From: Colwellia sp. PAMC 20917
GTDB lineage: Bacteria; Pseudomonadota; Gammaproteobacteria; Enterobacterales; Alteromonadaceae
Direction: 5' to 3'
Assembly (NCBI RefSeq): GCF_001767295.1
Contig: NZ_CP014944.1
Location: 3,472,001-3,536,000, forward strand
DNA: 64,000 nucleotides
Position numbers and translations under genes: made by a program. Below are positions 26,601 to 36,204 of the stretch, piece by piece (position 1 is the first letter of the stretch; each line of letters starts with the position of its first letter). Below the pieces are notes generated by a model. It saw only the letters and a list, made by a program, of their open reading frames with translations, did no database searches and was not told the origin of the DNA.

Positions 26601-28236
26601 AAGGTGGACTTGATAAGTCAATCGAGACTAATTGATTATCCGTTGATGTTGCCCAAAGAGTATTGTTTTCAATATCGATATCAAAAGTTTTCAAGCGCTT
26701 ATTTGCTTTCAGATCATAACGGCTAAACTCATTTTTAGACATGAGGTATGTTGTTAGTTTGCCATTAATATCTATAAACCAAACTTTATTATTAAACACT
26801 TTGAAAGGATAACTCCTCCCATAAGCTGATTTTTCTTTCCAGTCTTTAATTTCTACCGTTTCTTCAGAGGTAACTTTATATACAAATAACTCGTTTGATT
26901 TAGTGCTCAGCCATAAGTTATTCTTATTATCTGCTTCGATATGGTAAATTTCTTTGTTTTCTGTGGCCTTTATATAATTACCTGATGTTTTGTTTCTTAT
27001 ATAGTTTATACCGACATCTACTTCATTAAACCAAATTTTACCATCAGTAGTTTCTACCAGTCGACTAATGTAAGCATTGAGGATTCCATTTGAATAATGC
27101 TGAAAATGAAGCGAGTCATTAAAAAATACATTTACCCCTTTTCCATATGTACCCAACCATAAATTCCCGGTCATATCCTTGATAATACTGTGAATGCTAT
27201 TATTGGAAATACTGTTTGCATGATCTTTTTGATATGTTCTTACACTTTTTGATAGTGGATCAATAATATTTAATCCATTTTCGGTGCCAATCCAAATTGT
27301 TGAATCATCACTGAGCACTATACTTCTGACTTTATTGGAAATAAGTATATTGGTTGGATGAGTTGTATTGTAACTGTCGATTTGATTATAGTTTTCATCT
27401 AAAACATAAATACCATTGTCTGTACCTAACCAGTATTTACCATTAATTTCTTTTATATCAAATAATGATTTTGCTGAAATAGTTATATGGAACTTATTGT
27501 TTTCTTTTTGTAATGATGCAGCATAATTTAGATTTTCATTCACTAAAAAAATGCCCTTATCGTAGCTGCCAAACCAAAAGTTTCCTTTCAAATCTTGATA
27601 AATAGTTTTTATTTCTCTTAATTCATCTTCAAGCCCATGAATTTTTATTTGTTTAAAATTATTATTTGTTATGTCAAATTTATGAATGCTATCTGTGGTA
27701 GAAACCCAAATGTTATCAGCATTATCTTGATATATATCCCAAATCATATCGTCTTTTAATGATTCATTATTTCCGTCTTGATGGTAGAAACTCTCAAAAT
27801 TATCAAGTAGTACATTATACTTGCTTAACCCTTTTGCAGTTCCCACCCAAAGCACACCATCCTTATCAACAAAAACCTTACGGATAAAGTTATTTGCAAT
27901 GGAGTTAGGGTCTTCTAAGTTTTTTCGATAATGTACAAAGCTCTTGCCGTCATACCTATTAAGGCCATCTTCTGTCGCTATCCATATAAAACCATCAAGA
28001 TCTTGGGCGATATCAAAAACATTATCTTTGCTTAAGCCGTCAGCAGATAGTAAATGCTTGAATTTTAAAGTGGCTTGGCTGGATAGTGAGGTGTTTTCTG
28101 CAATGAGATTTTCTGTTGTTTTTTGTTCAGCCAAAGCACTTTGGATACCAAATATTAACGTGAGAGTGAGTAAACATAAAATGCGGAAGAACTGTTGGGA
28201 TTTTATAAAATGAGTTTTTGGAAAAAAATTAAGCAC
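23629..28236 (-). CDS. Hybrid propeller sensor with PAS-PAS-GGDEF-EAL output
   Basis: About 1535 residues. A signal-anchor region precedes two-component-regulator propeller repeats (about residues 50-740; recurrent patterns like IWIATEDGLNRYD and LWVGTAKGLSKY). A Y_Y_Y domain (about residues 760-840; YRYRLLNLEENWIDAG), a membrane segment (about residue 855), two PAS/PAC domains, GGDEF (YRLGGDEFSII) and EAL (GMEALVRFE, DDFGTGYSSLAYLKKFPLNT) follow. Both catalytic signatures are intact, so it may make and break c-di-GMP. The start is uncertain: GTG at 28236 has AAGG upstream, while the TTG at 28263 has none. The periplasmic propeller suggests sensing of a polymer-derived ligand. Confidence 0.9.
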   Translation of the reverse strand: MLNFFPKTHFIKSQQFFRILCLLTLTLIFGIQSALAEQKTTENLIAENTSLSSQATLKFKHLLSADGLSKDNVFDIAQDLDGFIWIATEDGLNRYDGKSFVHYRKNLEDPNSIANNFIRKVFVDKDGVLWVGTAKGLSKYNVLLDNFESFYHQDGNNESLKDDMIWDIYQDNADNIWVSTTDSIHKFDITNNNFKQIKIHGLEDELREIKTIYQDLKGNFWFGSYDKGIFLVNENLNYAASLQKENNKFHITISAKSLFDIKEINGKYWLGTDNGIYVLDENYNQIDSYNTTHPTNILISNKVRSIVLSDDSTIWIGTENGLNIIDPLSKSVRTYQKDHANSISNNSIHSIIKDMTGNLWLGTYGKGVNVFFNDSLHFQHYSNGILNAYISRLVETTDGKIWFNEVDVGINYIRNKTSGNYIKATENKEIYHIEADNKNNLWLSTKSNELFVYKVTSEETVEIKDWKEKSAYGRSYPFKVFNNKVWFIDINGKLTTYLMSKNEFSRYDLKANKRLKTFDIDIENNTLWATSTDNQLVSIDLSSPPYNKNSFNYHKINDIKYLSTIGVTSIKVSDSWIWLTSQQGILLYDKERKTTTYFNNSHKLLSNAIEAILLDNKENAWFATNGAITLINPFTKEVKNFGKDLHLSGKDFIEFSALKTINNEFIFGSQKGVFKFQPQKVIQITQVLNIPVLTNLLIANKKIKVNDQEASSKEGDFYLSRQLSQLSNLTLKHEQSPFTIEFISPNAKYPDQIGYRYRLLNLEENWIDAGKNNYRATYTNLSHGDYIFEVEVYDLLGTVPSQKSTLNIHILAPWWLSKTAISIYTMLCFLVIGYVVQQIRHKRLFHLQIQKSEERLKLSLWGSGDEMWDWNIITGKIYRSNIWGILEFPQDGKRNVGSDKTNINEHDIARVRDAINDHFDNDTDHFEATYRVKNKDDKWIWVLDRGKIVERDEKGTPTRMTGTLKDISRIKKADERLKLFAKCIENISDAVVIYDRAFNIVDVNKSYQRITQKTRKEMLGITLEFAQYPKSFTKDVKKHLITKGSWHDEIESKRDNGEEYLTDLNIDVILDENKSISHFVGVFSDITKRKETEAELRKLANSDTLTGLPNRSYFQANQTLLVNKKAPHALLVFDLDNFKKINDSMGHEVGDVLLCQVAKRMQAVGRKQDTVYRLGGDEFSIIIENTNDIHTITSIAKDVLTTIAQPLKLRNQEVVLFSSLGIVLYPEDGISPQELLKNADTAMYHAKNNGGNKYQFFSDSMNKAAVKRLQVESLIRHGLKEDSFSVFYQPKIEISTGKVAGMEALVRFETPKKGIISPITFIPISEETGQIIDIGEVVLRKSCFATKKWVDAGLFTGRVAVNLSAVQFTQPNLVGMIADILKESQLPAKYLELEITEGTVMDSPQKAIDIMLQIRAMGIHLSLDDFGTGYSSLAYLKKFPLNTLKIDKAFVDDIEESEQGRNMVATIVTIAHNLGMQVVAEGVETNQQLKFLSGLRCEQLQGYLYSKPLPEGDFQKYLLSYQITKASTSFGKPSF

Positions 28237-28326
28237 AAATACAACCTTGGATAGAAGCTTCAATTAGGCTTATTTACACCACTCATAATATAAAATAGAA
28301 GAAAAATATTTATAATGAATTATTTG

Positions 28327-28340
28327 ACCGTTTGAACGGT
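28327..28340. promoter_or_regulatory. 14-bp palindrome upstream of the sensor gene
   Basis: ACCGTT-TG-AACGGT lies about 90 bp before the sensor start, between divergent signals. It has the shape of a dimeric repressor site, but I recognise no regulator for it. Confidence 0.4.
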
Positions 28341-28495
28341 ATAAATTAAGCAAGCAATTTTATTATTTTTGTTATTTATATTGCATCAAGCCACATTAAA
28401 AATCATGGCTAGAGCTAAGTCAACTTATTTACCCTTATATGAATAAGATACTCAGATAAGTTAATATCATTAGCTCTAATATTTTATCGGCAGGT

Positions 28496-31312
28496 TTAGT
28501 ATTTTCTTTGACAATTTTTTAATTTTTTTTCAATACTTTCATTGTGCTGCAATGTTTTCTCATCATTTTCCGCAATGTTTTCTTGGTAACTCGCTAAGGT
28601 TATCCTGTCGGTGTTGTTGTTAAATAAAAGTTGTTGAGTAAAGAAGCGGCTAATATCATCAATCGTCAATGACAAAATAACGTTGATCAATTGTTGTTTC
28701 TCATCGAAATTCGTTTCTTTATTACAAATAGCGGCCCAAAATCGTTGGCTCTTTATTCGTAAACTTGAGTCTTTTTCTTGTAATTGACTCGCCAAACCTT
28801 GTTGAATATGTTGCCAATCTTGCTCAGATAACAGTGTTAAATTGTCCTGTGCTCTATTAATAAACTCGTTTATTTCTTTTACTAAAACAATGGCGTCAAC
28901 GTGCGGTGACTGTATATAGAAAGCGATACCTGGATAACGATTAATAGGAATGAAGCCAACCCCTACCAGATAACCAAATTGTTTTTCAGTGCGCATTTCT
29001 TGAAAAAATAGGGGTGACAATATTTGGCTGGCGATCATCGTTATCGCTATTGTTGTTAAATCTTTTCCTACGAACGGGTAATACACCACGGCAGCATGAT
29101 CATGTTCTGGTAAATGCAAAGGAAGGTGAATGTCACCTTGGTCTTCAATATCAAGAACAGGTACATTAACGGCATACTTATTTGAATAATGATGACTAAA
29201 TGCTGCCTTTAATTGTTCACTAAATTTCAACGCATGTTCAGGTAACCAGTTGCCATGCATTAACGCCTCAATAGTTATCTCATCAAACAAGTGTTTTCTA
29301 AAGGTGACAAACTCTTCAAAAGAAGTGTTTTCTAGCGCGTTAGCGAGTGAACTACTTGTTGGGTTTTTAGGTTGCATTGTTGAGCTAAGAATCGAAAATA
29401 ATTGTGAAATAGATTTACTGGTTTGCGCGTTATGCCAGTGGTTAATCAATTGTTTTTTAAATAACTCAAACTTTTCTTCAATGAAATTCTCAGTGACTAG
29501 ACTTATCAATAACTGTTCGAGTAACTTGTCTTGTTTAGTACTAACCCCTGATAGTTGTAAGGTAATACCACCTTGGTGCGAAAACAGATGGTAATGAATT
29601 CCAGCTAATTCAGCATCATAATGCTGTTCAATAACAGCATCGCTATATAAATCAACAAATAACCGTGTCATTGCTATATGTTTGCTGTCTTTTATCGTTA
29701 GGGGGGCATCAATACCTATGTAAATATAGCCCTTGGGGACAATAAAAGTACTGTCTTGTTTAAACCATACAGATAAACCATCAATTTTTTCAATTAATTT
29801 GGGGGTTTTATTACCCTGCTTAGCAACAGGTTTACACGGATATATTTTGGGCTCTTCGACAATATAAGGATTACTTAGCGGCAAAGAAAAATTAGCTGTT
29901 AATGCTTCATTTTCCCAAGTGTTAATTTGCAGTTGAGTTATTTTTTCAATACTGAAAGGGACTTGGTACCAAAAACTATTTTTATCAAATTCATTTTGCG
30001 CACTAATATGAATAATGCGCATATTACTTGCTGATAAATAGCCCAACAAGACATTGATTTCTTGTTGTTGCATACCATCCATTATGTAGTCACCGTAAAT
30101 ATAATCTTCGGATCCGTAATGCTGCATGTTAATAACTAACTGACAAACAGAATCTAATGGTTTTAGTTTTTCTTGGTAATTAAACGCTAAATTAGCGATT
30201 GCCTGCTTTTCTTGATAATAAAACTCATCAACAGGTTTGCTTTTCATTAAATTTAGATAAGAAAAAATACTGCTAATGATTTCGTTAATATGCTGCTCAC
30301 CTAATTCAGTAAGCGAAATACTTAAATTGAAATCTTTAAAGTTTGAACCATTTACCCCTGAACCAGCGGTTAAGCTAAGTGCCCAACGCTGTTTTTTAAG
30401 ATAAGACAATATACTGCCTTTACCCTCATGGCCCAGTAAATAGGTCAAAATAGATTCTGGTTTGTTACGGTAGTAAGGATCAATGCTAGGCATTGCAAAA
30501 CTAACAATAAGTTGTCTGTCATTCTTTACCGGTTTTACATTGATTTTTATTTGTTGGTGTTCAGGTAAATAAAGCGGTATATCTATTGTTTTTGGGGTTG
30601 AGGTTGCGGCTTTTATATCGGTAAATTTATTCTTTGCTAATTGCGATAACTCATCAAGTGACTGTGGCCCCTCTAATACAAGTGTCATTATGTTGGCACG
30701 ATAATGCTGTTGAAAAAAATCACGTATTTCGGTTGTTAGGTCGCTTTCTTTTCTGTCGGCTAGTGTATCAATTGAACCAACCGAGAATTTTGAAAAAGGA
30801 TGGGCTTGATTAATAGTATCTTTGTGGACATCGTATAGACGACGAATATCGTCTTTAAGTTTAAGTTTAAATTCAGCATCAACATTTTGGCGTTCTTTTT
30901 CAACAAACTCTTGTGAGAGTAACGGGCTGATAAAAAACTGGCTAAATCGATCTAAAGCAAAGGTAAAATGTTGATGTTGAATATCGAAGAAAAAACAGGT
31001 GTGCTCAGTTGCTGTCCATGCATTATTACTGCCGCCATGTTGACTAATATATTTTTGATATTCACTGCCGTCAGGATAAGACTTAGTGCCTAAAAATAGC
31101 ATGTGTTCTAGAAAATGGGCTAAACCTTCGCGGTTGCTAGGGTCGCTAAAGTGGCCAATATTTACCGCCAATGCTGCAGCTGATTTATTGGTTTGTTCAT
31201 TATGAACTAATAGAACACGCAAGCCATTAGCTAATGTTAAGGTTTTATATTGCTTGTTGTCATTTGGGCTTTGTTTCAATATCGGCTCCGGCAAACACTG
31301 CAGCAACCTCAT
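28496..31312 (-). CDS. M16 metalloprotease, insulysin/pitrilysin type
   Basis: A 938-residue inverzincin: the zinc motif HFLEH (His66, Glu69, His70) and the downstream glutamate in NVDAEFKLKL. Four M16 lobes are present, with the middle and C-terminal domains of insulin-degrading enzyme (FQEMRTEKQFGYLVGVGF near residue 780). No signal peptide is seen, unlike E. coli protease III, so it may be cytoplasmic. It degrades short peptides in a closed chamber. No clear ribosome-binding site precedes the ATG at 31312, so the start is provisional. A second M16 gene lies 5 kb away. Confidence 0.88.
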   Translation of the reverse strand: MRLLQCLPEPILKQSPNDNKQYKTLTLANGLRVLLVHNEQTNKSAAALAVNIGHFSDPSNREGLAHFLEHMLFLGTKSYPDGSEYQKYISQHGGSNNAWTATEHTCFFFDIQHQHFTFALDRFSQFFISPLLSQEFVEKERQNVDAEFKLKLKDDIRRLYDVHKDTINQAHPFSKFSVGSIDTLADRKESDLTTEIRDFFQQHYRANIMTLVLEGPQSLDELSQLAKNKFTDIKAATSTPKTIDIPLYLPEHQQIKINVKPVKNDRQLIVSFAMPSIDPYYRNKPESILTYLLGHEGKGSILSYLKKQRWALSLTAGSGVNGSNFKDFNLSISLTELGEQHINEIISSIFSYLNLMKSKPVDEFYYQEKQAIANLAFNYQEKLKPLDSVCQLVINMQHYGSEDYIYGDYIMDGMQQQEINVLLGYLSASNMRIIHISAQNEFDKNSFWYQVPFSIEKITQLQINTWENEALTANFSLPLSNPYIVEEPKIYPCKPVAKQGNKTPKLIEKIDGLSVWFKQDSTFIVPKGYIYIGIDAPLTIKDSKHIAMTRLFVDLYSDAVIEQHYDAELAGIHYHLFSHQGGITLQLSGVSTKQDKLLEQLLISLVTENFIEEKFELFKKQLINHWHNAQTSKSISQLFSILSSTMQPKNPTSSSLANALENTSFEEFVTFRKHLFDEITIEALMHGNWLPEHALKFSEQLKAAFSHHYSNKYAVNVPVLDIEDQGDIHLPLHLPEHDHAAVVYYPFVGKDLTTIAITMIASQILSPLFFQEMRTEKQFGYLVGVGFIPINRYPGIAFYIQSPHVDAIVLVKEINEFINRAQDNLTLLSEQDWQHIQQGLASQLQEKDSSLRIKSQRFWAAICNKETNFDEKQQLINVILSLTIDDISRFFTQQLLFNNNTDRITLASYQENIAENDEKTLQHNESIEKKLKNCQRKY

Positions 31313-31497
31313 TTGTGACGAACACTGGAAAGGTAAGCGTTTGTTTCTAAGATTATTTTAATTATCTAGTTAAATTACCTGAAGCACTAACTAGAGTCTA
31401 TTGTATTCTTAATTTATCTATTAATTATCTATACTATAGACTGAAATAAGCGCTAAAATGCCATCGATTTGAAAAAATGATGTTATTTGGAAAATTT

Positions 31498-31971
31498 ATG
31501 CGAATATTTGTAATGCGACATGGTCAAGCCCAAGCAATGGCTCCTTCTGATAAAGGTCGTGAATTAACTGCCGTTGGTCAAGGTGAAGCTGAAATAATGG
31601 CAAAGAAATTGGTCCATCAAAAAGAGCACTTTGATGCTATTTTTGTTAGCCCTTATGTTCGTGCTCAACAAACCGCAAAAATTGTAAAAAACATCTTAGC
31701 AACTACAACAACTCTAACCACGCTTGAATTTATAACGCCAGAAGACTCAGCTCAACAAATGCATAATTATATTGATGTCACTTTCATCGATAATGCCCAG
31801 GCAAATGTACTTATTGTTTCACATATGCCTTTGGTCTGTTATTTAGTGGAAGAGTTTACCTGTGGTCAACATGCGCCGTTATTTGAAACCGCCTCTATTG
31901 CGGTTATTGATTATGATATAAGTACCGCGAAAGGGCGGTTAGTTTCGCATACGACACCCAACAGTCTTTAG
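31498..31971 (+). CDS. sixA: Phosphohistidine phosphatase SixA
   Basis: A 157-residue histidine phosphatase. The nucleophile is His in MRIFVMRHGQAQ at the N-terminus. A second conserved His lies in VLIVSHMPLVCYLVEE (about residue 110). I chose the ATG at 31498 because GGAAAATTT lies just upstream and the family begins MRIFVMRHG; a longer frame from 31477 adds seven unlikely residues. SixA dephosphorylates histidine-phosphotransfer domains. It sits next to smrB, prmB and aroC, as in E. coli. Confidence 0.92.
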   Translation: MRIFVMRHGQAQAMAPSDKGRELTAVGQGEAEIMAKKLVHQKEHFDAIFVSPYVRAQQTAKIVKNILATTTTLTTLEFITPEDSAQQMHNYIDVTFIDNAQANVLIVSHMPLVCYLVEEFTCGQHAPLFETASIAVIDYDISTAKGRLVSHTTPNSL

Positions 31972-31979
31972 TGCTTTGG

Positions 31980-32537
31980 TTAGATAATATCAGCGAAGCG
32001 ATCATTAAGTTCAACTAAAACCAATAATGCGCCATTACCACCCCACTCAAGTGGTGCTTGATGAAAAGCCATTACGTCAGGGTGCTGTACTAGCCAATGT
32101 GGGACTTTATTCTTTAGTACCTGTGAACCTAAGCCATGTACAATACAGACACACTTCGCATGTTCTTTTTTACAAGCAAACATTAGCGCGGCAATTTCTA
32201 ATTTGGCTGTTTTCTGGTCTAAACCATGTAAATCTAAAATTAAATCGGGTGCGTACTGACCGCGTCTTAAATTTTTAGCCTCAAAGCTGTCAACATCTTC
32301 ACGCACATATTTCATCGGCCCTTGCTGATTCAGATTTGGTTCAAACTCATCAGAAAAATAGAACTCAGCATGTTGTTTTTTCTTCGCATCAGCTTTGTTT
32401 TTTCCAAGATGTAAAGATTGATTTTTGCTTTGCTTTTTTATAGGCGCAATTTTATCTTGCACAATTGGCTTTACTTTACCAATAGCTTGCATAAATAAAT
32501 CTTTTTCATCGTGTGTCAATGCGTCTTTAAATTTCAT
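31980..32537 (-). CDS. smrB: Ribosome-rescue endonuclease SmrB
   Basis: A 185-residue protein with an Smr domain in its C-terminal half (about residues 98-183). It contains DLHGLDQKTAKLEI and the IVHGLGSQVLKNKVPHWL motif. The N-terminal part is a charged linker. SmrB (YfcN) cleaves mRNA at collided ribosomes in E. coli. Gene order with prmB and aroC on the opposite strand is the classic one. The stop lies 8 bp from the convergent sixA stop. Confidence 0.9.
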   Translation of the reverse strand: MKFKDALTHDEKDLFMQAIGKVKPIVQDKIAPIKKQSKNQSLHLGKNKADAKKKQHAEFYFSDEFEPNLNQQGPMKYVREDVDSFEAKNLRRGQYAPDLILDLHGLDQKTAKLEIAALMFACKKEHAKCVCIVHGLGSQVLKNKVPHWLVQHPDVMAFHQAPLEWGGNGALLVLVELNDRFADII

Positions 32538-32819
32538 CTTGGAAACTACATTCTTACTTTAAGAGGGAAAACAATTCAAATTCTAAAAACATCTGTGGGC
32601 AATAACAAGCAAAAGGTTATAATACTCAGTAAATTAACTCAATGATCAATGTTAATGCTCTAAATATCCAAAAACAGCGTTGCTTTTAATCACAATAGCC
32701 AGCTATTAGTCAATCAATCGTCTTGTTCTTGAAAATTTATCTTCATTTAAATTTGCACCATTAATTAATTTAATTGTTATAGTACCCCTTATAAAACTTG
32801 TTAAATAAAGAGAGTAAAT

Positions 32820-33764
32820 GTGAACGAAGTTGATTTTTCACCGATTAAGGATGAACTGTTTACCATAGGTGATTATCTAAGGTTTGCCACCAGTGAATTT
32901 AATCAAGCCGAGCTTTTTTTTGGTCACGGTACTAATAATGCGTGGCATGAAGCTATAACTTTAGTGATGTTCGCTTTAAACTTGCCAGTAGAGCTAAATG
33001 AACAAGTGTTTAATTGTCGTTTAACATCCACTGAAAAATCAGCGGTATTGGCCTTAATTGAACGCCGTATCGTCGAACAACTGCCGGCTGCATACTTAAC
33101 TAATCATGCTCAATTTGTTGGCTTACCTTTTTATGTTGATGAGCGGGTTTTAGTACCACGCTCCCCTATTGGTGAATTAATAGAGCAACACTTTTCGCCA
33201 AATTTTTCACCAGAAAATCCACCTAAACGTATTCTTGATTTATGTACGGGAAGCGGCTGTATTGCCATTGCTTGCGCGGTAGCATTTCCTGAATCCGAGG
33301 TTGATGCGCTCGATTTATCAATTGATGCATTAAATGTTGCGCAAATTAATATTGAAAATCATGGTTTAACAGAACAAGTTATTCCAATTCAATCTGACGT
33401 TTTTTCTGGGGTTGAGGGGCTAAGTTATGATTTAATCGTAACTAATCCACCTTATGTTGATCAAGAAGACGTTGACGCATTACCGCAAGAATACTTACAT
33501 GAGCCAGAAATGGGCTTAGGTTCGGGTGTCGATGGTTTAGATATTGTTCGTGAAATTCTTGCTCAAGCGGCGAGTCATTTAAATGAGAACGGTGTTTTAA
33601 TTTGTGAAGTAGGTAATTCTCAAATTCATGTTGAGCATGTTTATCCACAGGTGCCTTTTACGTGGTTAACCTTTAAAAATGGTGGTCATGGTGTGTTTAT
33701 GTTGACTAAAGAACAGTTAACAAGCCATCAAAATAGTTTTACGCAAGCATTTGAACAAAAGTAA
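32820..33764 (+). CDS. prmB: Ribosomal protein uL3 glutamine methyltransferase PrmB
   Basis: A 314-residue HemK-family enzyme with AdoMet motif ILDLCTGSGCIAIACAVAF (about residues 138-156) and the glutamine-binding NPPY in IVTNPPYVDQEDVD (about residues 202-215). It N5-methylates a Gln of ribosomal protein L3. The start is a GTG at 32820: an ATG two bases earlier is followed by TGA, and AGAGAG lies upstream. It lies 53 bp before aroC on the same strand. Confidence 0.94.
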   Translation: MNEVDFSPIKDELFTIGDYLRFATSEFNQAELFFGHGTNNAWHEAITLVMFALNLPVELNEQVFNCRLTSTEKSAVLALIERRIVEQLPAAYLTNHAQFVGLPFYVDERVLVPRSPIGELIEQHFSPNFSPENPPKRILDLCTGSGCIAIACAVAFPESEVDALDLSIDALNVAQINIENHGLTEQVIPIQSDVFSGVEGLSYDLIVTNPPYVDQEDVDALPQEYLHEPEMGLGSGVDGLDIVREILAQAASHLNENGVLICEVGNSQIHVEHVYPQVPFTWLTFKNGGHGVFMLTKEQLTSHQNSFTQAFEQK

Positions 33765-33817
33765 TTTAGCTTATTTACCGTAATCGTGTATTCAAATAAT
33801 AGAGAGAAGATATATTC

Positions 33818-34909
33818 ATGTCAGGCAATACCTTTGGAAAATTATTTACCGTAACATCATTTGGTGAAAGCCATGGTTTAGGCTTAGGTGCAATTATTGA
33901 TGGTTGTCCGCCAGGACTCGCTTTATCAGAAGCTGACTTACAAGATGATCTTGACCGTCGTCGTCCTGGCACTTCTCGTTATACTACGGCACGTCGTGAA
34001 GCCGATCAGGTTAAAATAATGTCGGGTGTTTTTGAAGGCAAAACCACAGGAACGCCTATTGGGCTGTTAATTGAAAATACCGATCAACGTTCAAAAGATT
34101 ATGGAAATATCGCGCAGAGCTTTCGTCCAGGTCATGCCGATTATACCTATTGGCAAAAATATGGTATTCGTGACTATCGTGGCGGCGGAAGATCGTCAGC
34201 ACGTGAAACCGCTATGCGAGTTGCCGCAGGCGCCGTAGCTAAAAAGTACTTAAAAGAAAAATTTAATGTTGAAATTCAGGGGTGTGTTACCCAAATAGGT
34301 GATGTTTGCGCAACTAACATTGATTGGGATATTGTAGAAAACAATCCATTTTTCTTTCCTGACGAAACTAAACTTGAAGCCTTAGACGAATTATTGCGTG
34401 GTATTATTCGTGAAAAGGATTCTATTGGCGCTAAAATTATGGTCCGAGCCACTAACGTTCCTGTTGGTTTAGGTGAACCTATCTTTGATCGAATGGACGC
34501 CGATATCGCTCATGCGCTTATGGGCATAAATGCTGTTAAAGGTGTTGAAATTGGTGATGGTTTTGCTGTCGTCAATCAAAGAGGCTCTGAGCACCGCGAT
34601 GAGTTAACGCCTGAGGGGTTTGCAAGTAACCACAGTGGAGGCATTTTAGGCGGAATTTCATCAGGACAAAGTATTGTTGCAAATATTGCGATGAAACCAA
34701 CTTCAAGTATTGGTGTTAGTGGTAAAACCATTGATTTAGATGGTAAAGCGACTGACCTAGTGACTAAAGGTCGCCACGACCCTTGTGTGGGTATTCGTGC
34801 GGTTCCTATTGCTGAAGCCATGTTAGCACTAACCTTGATGGATCATTTTTTACGTCATCGTGGACAAAATGCTGATGTCGTTTGTGTAACACCTGATATA
34901 GAAGCCTAA
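33818..34909 (+). CDS. aroC: Chorismate synthase
   Basis: A 363-residue FMN-dependent enzyme. Signatures: [19 protein letters not shown] at residues 16-34, [17 protein letters not shown] and [20 protein letters not shown] near residue 107. It converts EPSP to chorismate, the last common step to aromatic amino acids, folate and quinones. It follows prmB closely, as in E. coli. No changes at conserved sites were noticed. Confidence 0.97.
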   Translation: MSGNTFGKLFTVTSFGESHGLGLGAIIDGCPPGLALSEADLQDDLDRRRPGTSRYTTARREADQVKIMSGVFEGKTTGTPIGLLIENTDQRSKDYGNIAQSFRPGHADYTYWQKYGIRDYRGGGRSSARETAMRVAAGAVAKKYLKEKFNVEIQGCVTQIGDVCATNIDWDIVENNPFFFPDETKLEALDELLRGIIREKDSIGAKIMVRATNVPVGLGEPIFDRMDADIAHALMGINAVKGVEIGDGFAVVNQRGSEHRDELTPEGFASNHSGGILGGISSGQSIVANIAMKPTSSIGVSGKTIDLDGKATDLVTKGRHDPCVGIRAVPIAEAMLALTLMDHFLRHRGQNADVVCVTPDIEA

Positions 34910-34935
34910 GTCGTCTTTATTATTAAAAACCAAAA

Positions 34936-36102
34936 GTGATGACATCAGTTAAGTTCGTCAGACTGTCTTCGAGTTACTTTTGGTATTTTGCTATATTAGG
35001 CTTGATCATTCCCTTCCTACCTGTTTTTCTTGATGCCAAAAGCTTTAGCTCAATTGAAATAGGTGAAATTCTGGCTATTATTACAGCCACTAAAATCATT
35101 GGTCCAACCTTTTGGGCTTTTGCCGCCGATAAATCAGGTAAACAATTAGCCATTATTCGCAGTGGTGCCTTGTTGGCATTATTGAGTTTTTCATTACTTT
35201 TTTGGCTAAACGGTTATTGGCCTGTTGTTTTTTGTTTAGCGATTTTTAGCTTGTTCTGGACCGCTGTTTTACCTCAGCTTGAAGTGCTTACTCTTAATTC
35301 TATTAGACGTAGTGCTAAAATTTATGCGCGTATACGCTTATGGGGTAGTATCGGTTTTATTTTCTTGGCTGTGATAGCTGGGGATTTAATTGAACGATAT
35401 TCCGCAGATGCTTTTACTTATTTAGGTGTCATTGTGCTAGCGGGATTATTTCTTTCAAGCATGAAACTCACCCCTGCAAAAAAGGCTAAAAATCCTGTGC
35501 AGCAGATCGAAAAAATCAGCGATAAAATATTCAGTCGTTCATTTATATTCTTTTTTCTTGCTGGCCTGATGTTACAAATGAGTTTTGGTCCTTATTATGG
35601 TTTTTTTGCGCTTTACCTTCGAGAGCTCGCTTATCCGGGATTTGCGGTTGGTATCTTCATTACCATCTCGGTATTGGCTGAAATTCTTATTTTTATCTAT
35701 GCGAGTATATTCTTTCGATACTTCCGACTAAAAACTTTGCTGGCCATCAGTATATTACTCACCTCGTTACGTTGGTTTATGACGGGTAGTTTTGCCGATG
35801 TCATTTGGGTACTTGTTTTAGTACAGTGCATACATGCGCTGAGTTTTGGTTTGTACCATAGTGTTTCTATCCAATTTATCCATCAACATTTTAATCACGA
35901 CCAACAAAATCGTGGCCAAGCTATTTATGTCGGTGGTGTTTATGGTCTAGGTGGTGCGATTGGCGCTTATATTGCCGGTATCGTTTGGCAAGGAGGGCAA
36001 GGCAGTGAACTTGCCTATAATCTAGCGGCTTCTGCGGCATTTATTGGCTTTGTGTTAGTGTTATTCATGCAAGATAGGCAACAAATCAATATCAGTGGTT
36101 AA
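34936..36102 (+). CDS. MFS transporter, HcaT/MFS_1-like
   Basis: A 388-residue protein with about 12 hydrophobic segments. The first segment, SSSYFWYFAILGLIIPFLPV, and the loop AFAADKSGKQ resemble the 3-phenylpropionate transporter (HcaT/MFS_1-like) group. The substrate cannot be told. The start is GTG at 34936 or ATG at 34939. It lies 26 bp after aroC and may be cotranscribed. An imperfect hairpin (36151-36182) lies between it and the convergent M16 gene. Confidence 0.8.
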   Translation: MMTSVKFVRLSSSYFWYFAILGLIIPFLPVFLDAKSFSSIEIGEILAIITATKIIGPTFWAFAADKSGKQLAIIRSGALLALLSFSLLFWLNGYWPVVFCLAIFSLFWTAVLPQLEVLTLNSIRRSAKIYARIRLWGSIGFIFLAVIAGDLIERYSADAFTYLGVIVLAGLFLSSMKLTPAKKAKNPVQQIEKISDKIFSRSFIFFFLAGLMLQMSFGPYYGFFALYLRELAYPGFAVGIFITISVLAEILIFIYASIFFRYFRLKTLLAISILLTSLRWFMTGSFADVIWVLVLVQCIHALSFGLYHSVSIQFIHQHFNHDQQNRGQAIYVGGVYGLGGAIGAYIAGIVWQGGQGSELAYNLAASAAFIGFVLVLFMQDRQQINISG

Positions 36103-36150
36103 GCCTTAAACTCGCTGTCACCCTTTATATCTTTTTGTACTCAATATATT

Positions 36151-36182
36151 TGTCAGCCTAGTGGTTAATCACTAGACTGACA
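36151..36182. terminator. Convergent hairpin between the MFS and M16 genes
   Basis: TGTCAG-C-CTAGTG / CACTAG-A-CTGACA with a GTTAAT loop. It is a 13-bp stem with one mismatch that becomes G-U on the minus-strand RNA. The T-rich tail is short. Confidence 0.5.
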
Positions 36183-36204
36183 TTCATCTTTCTTAATTAA
36201 TTAA

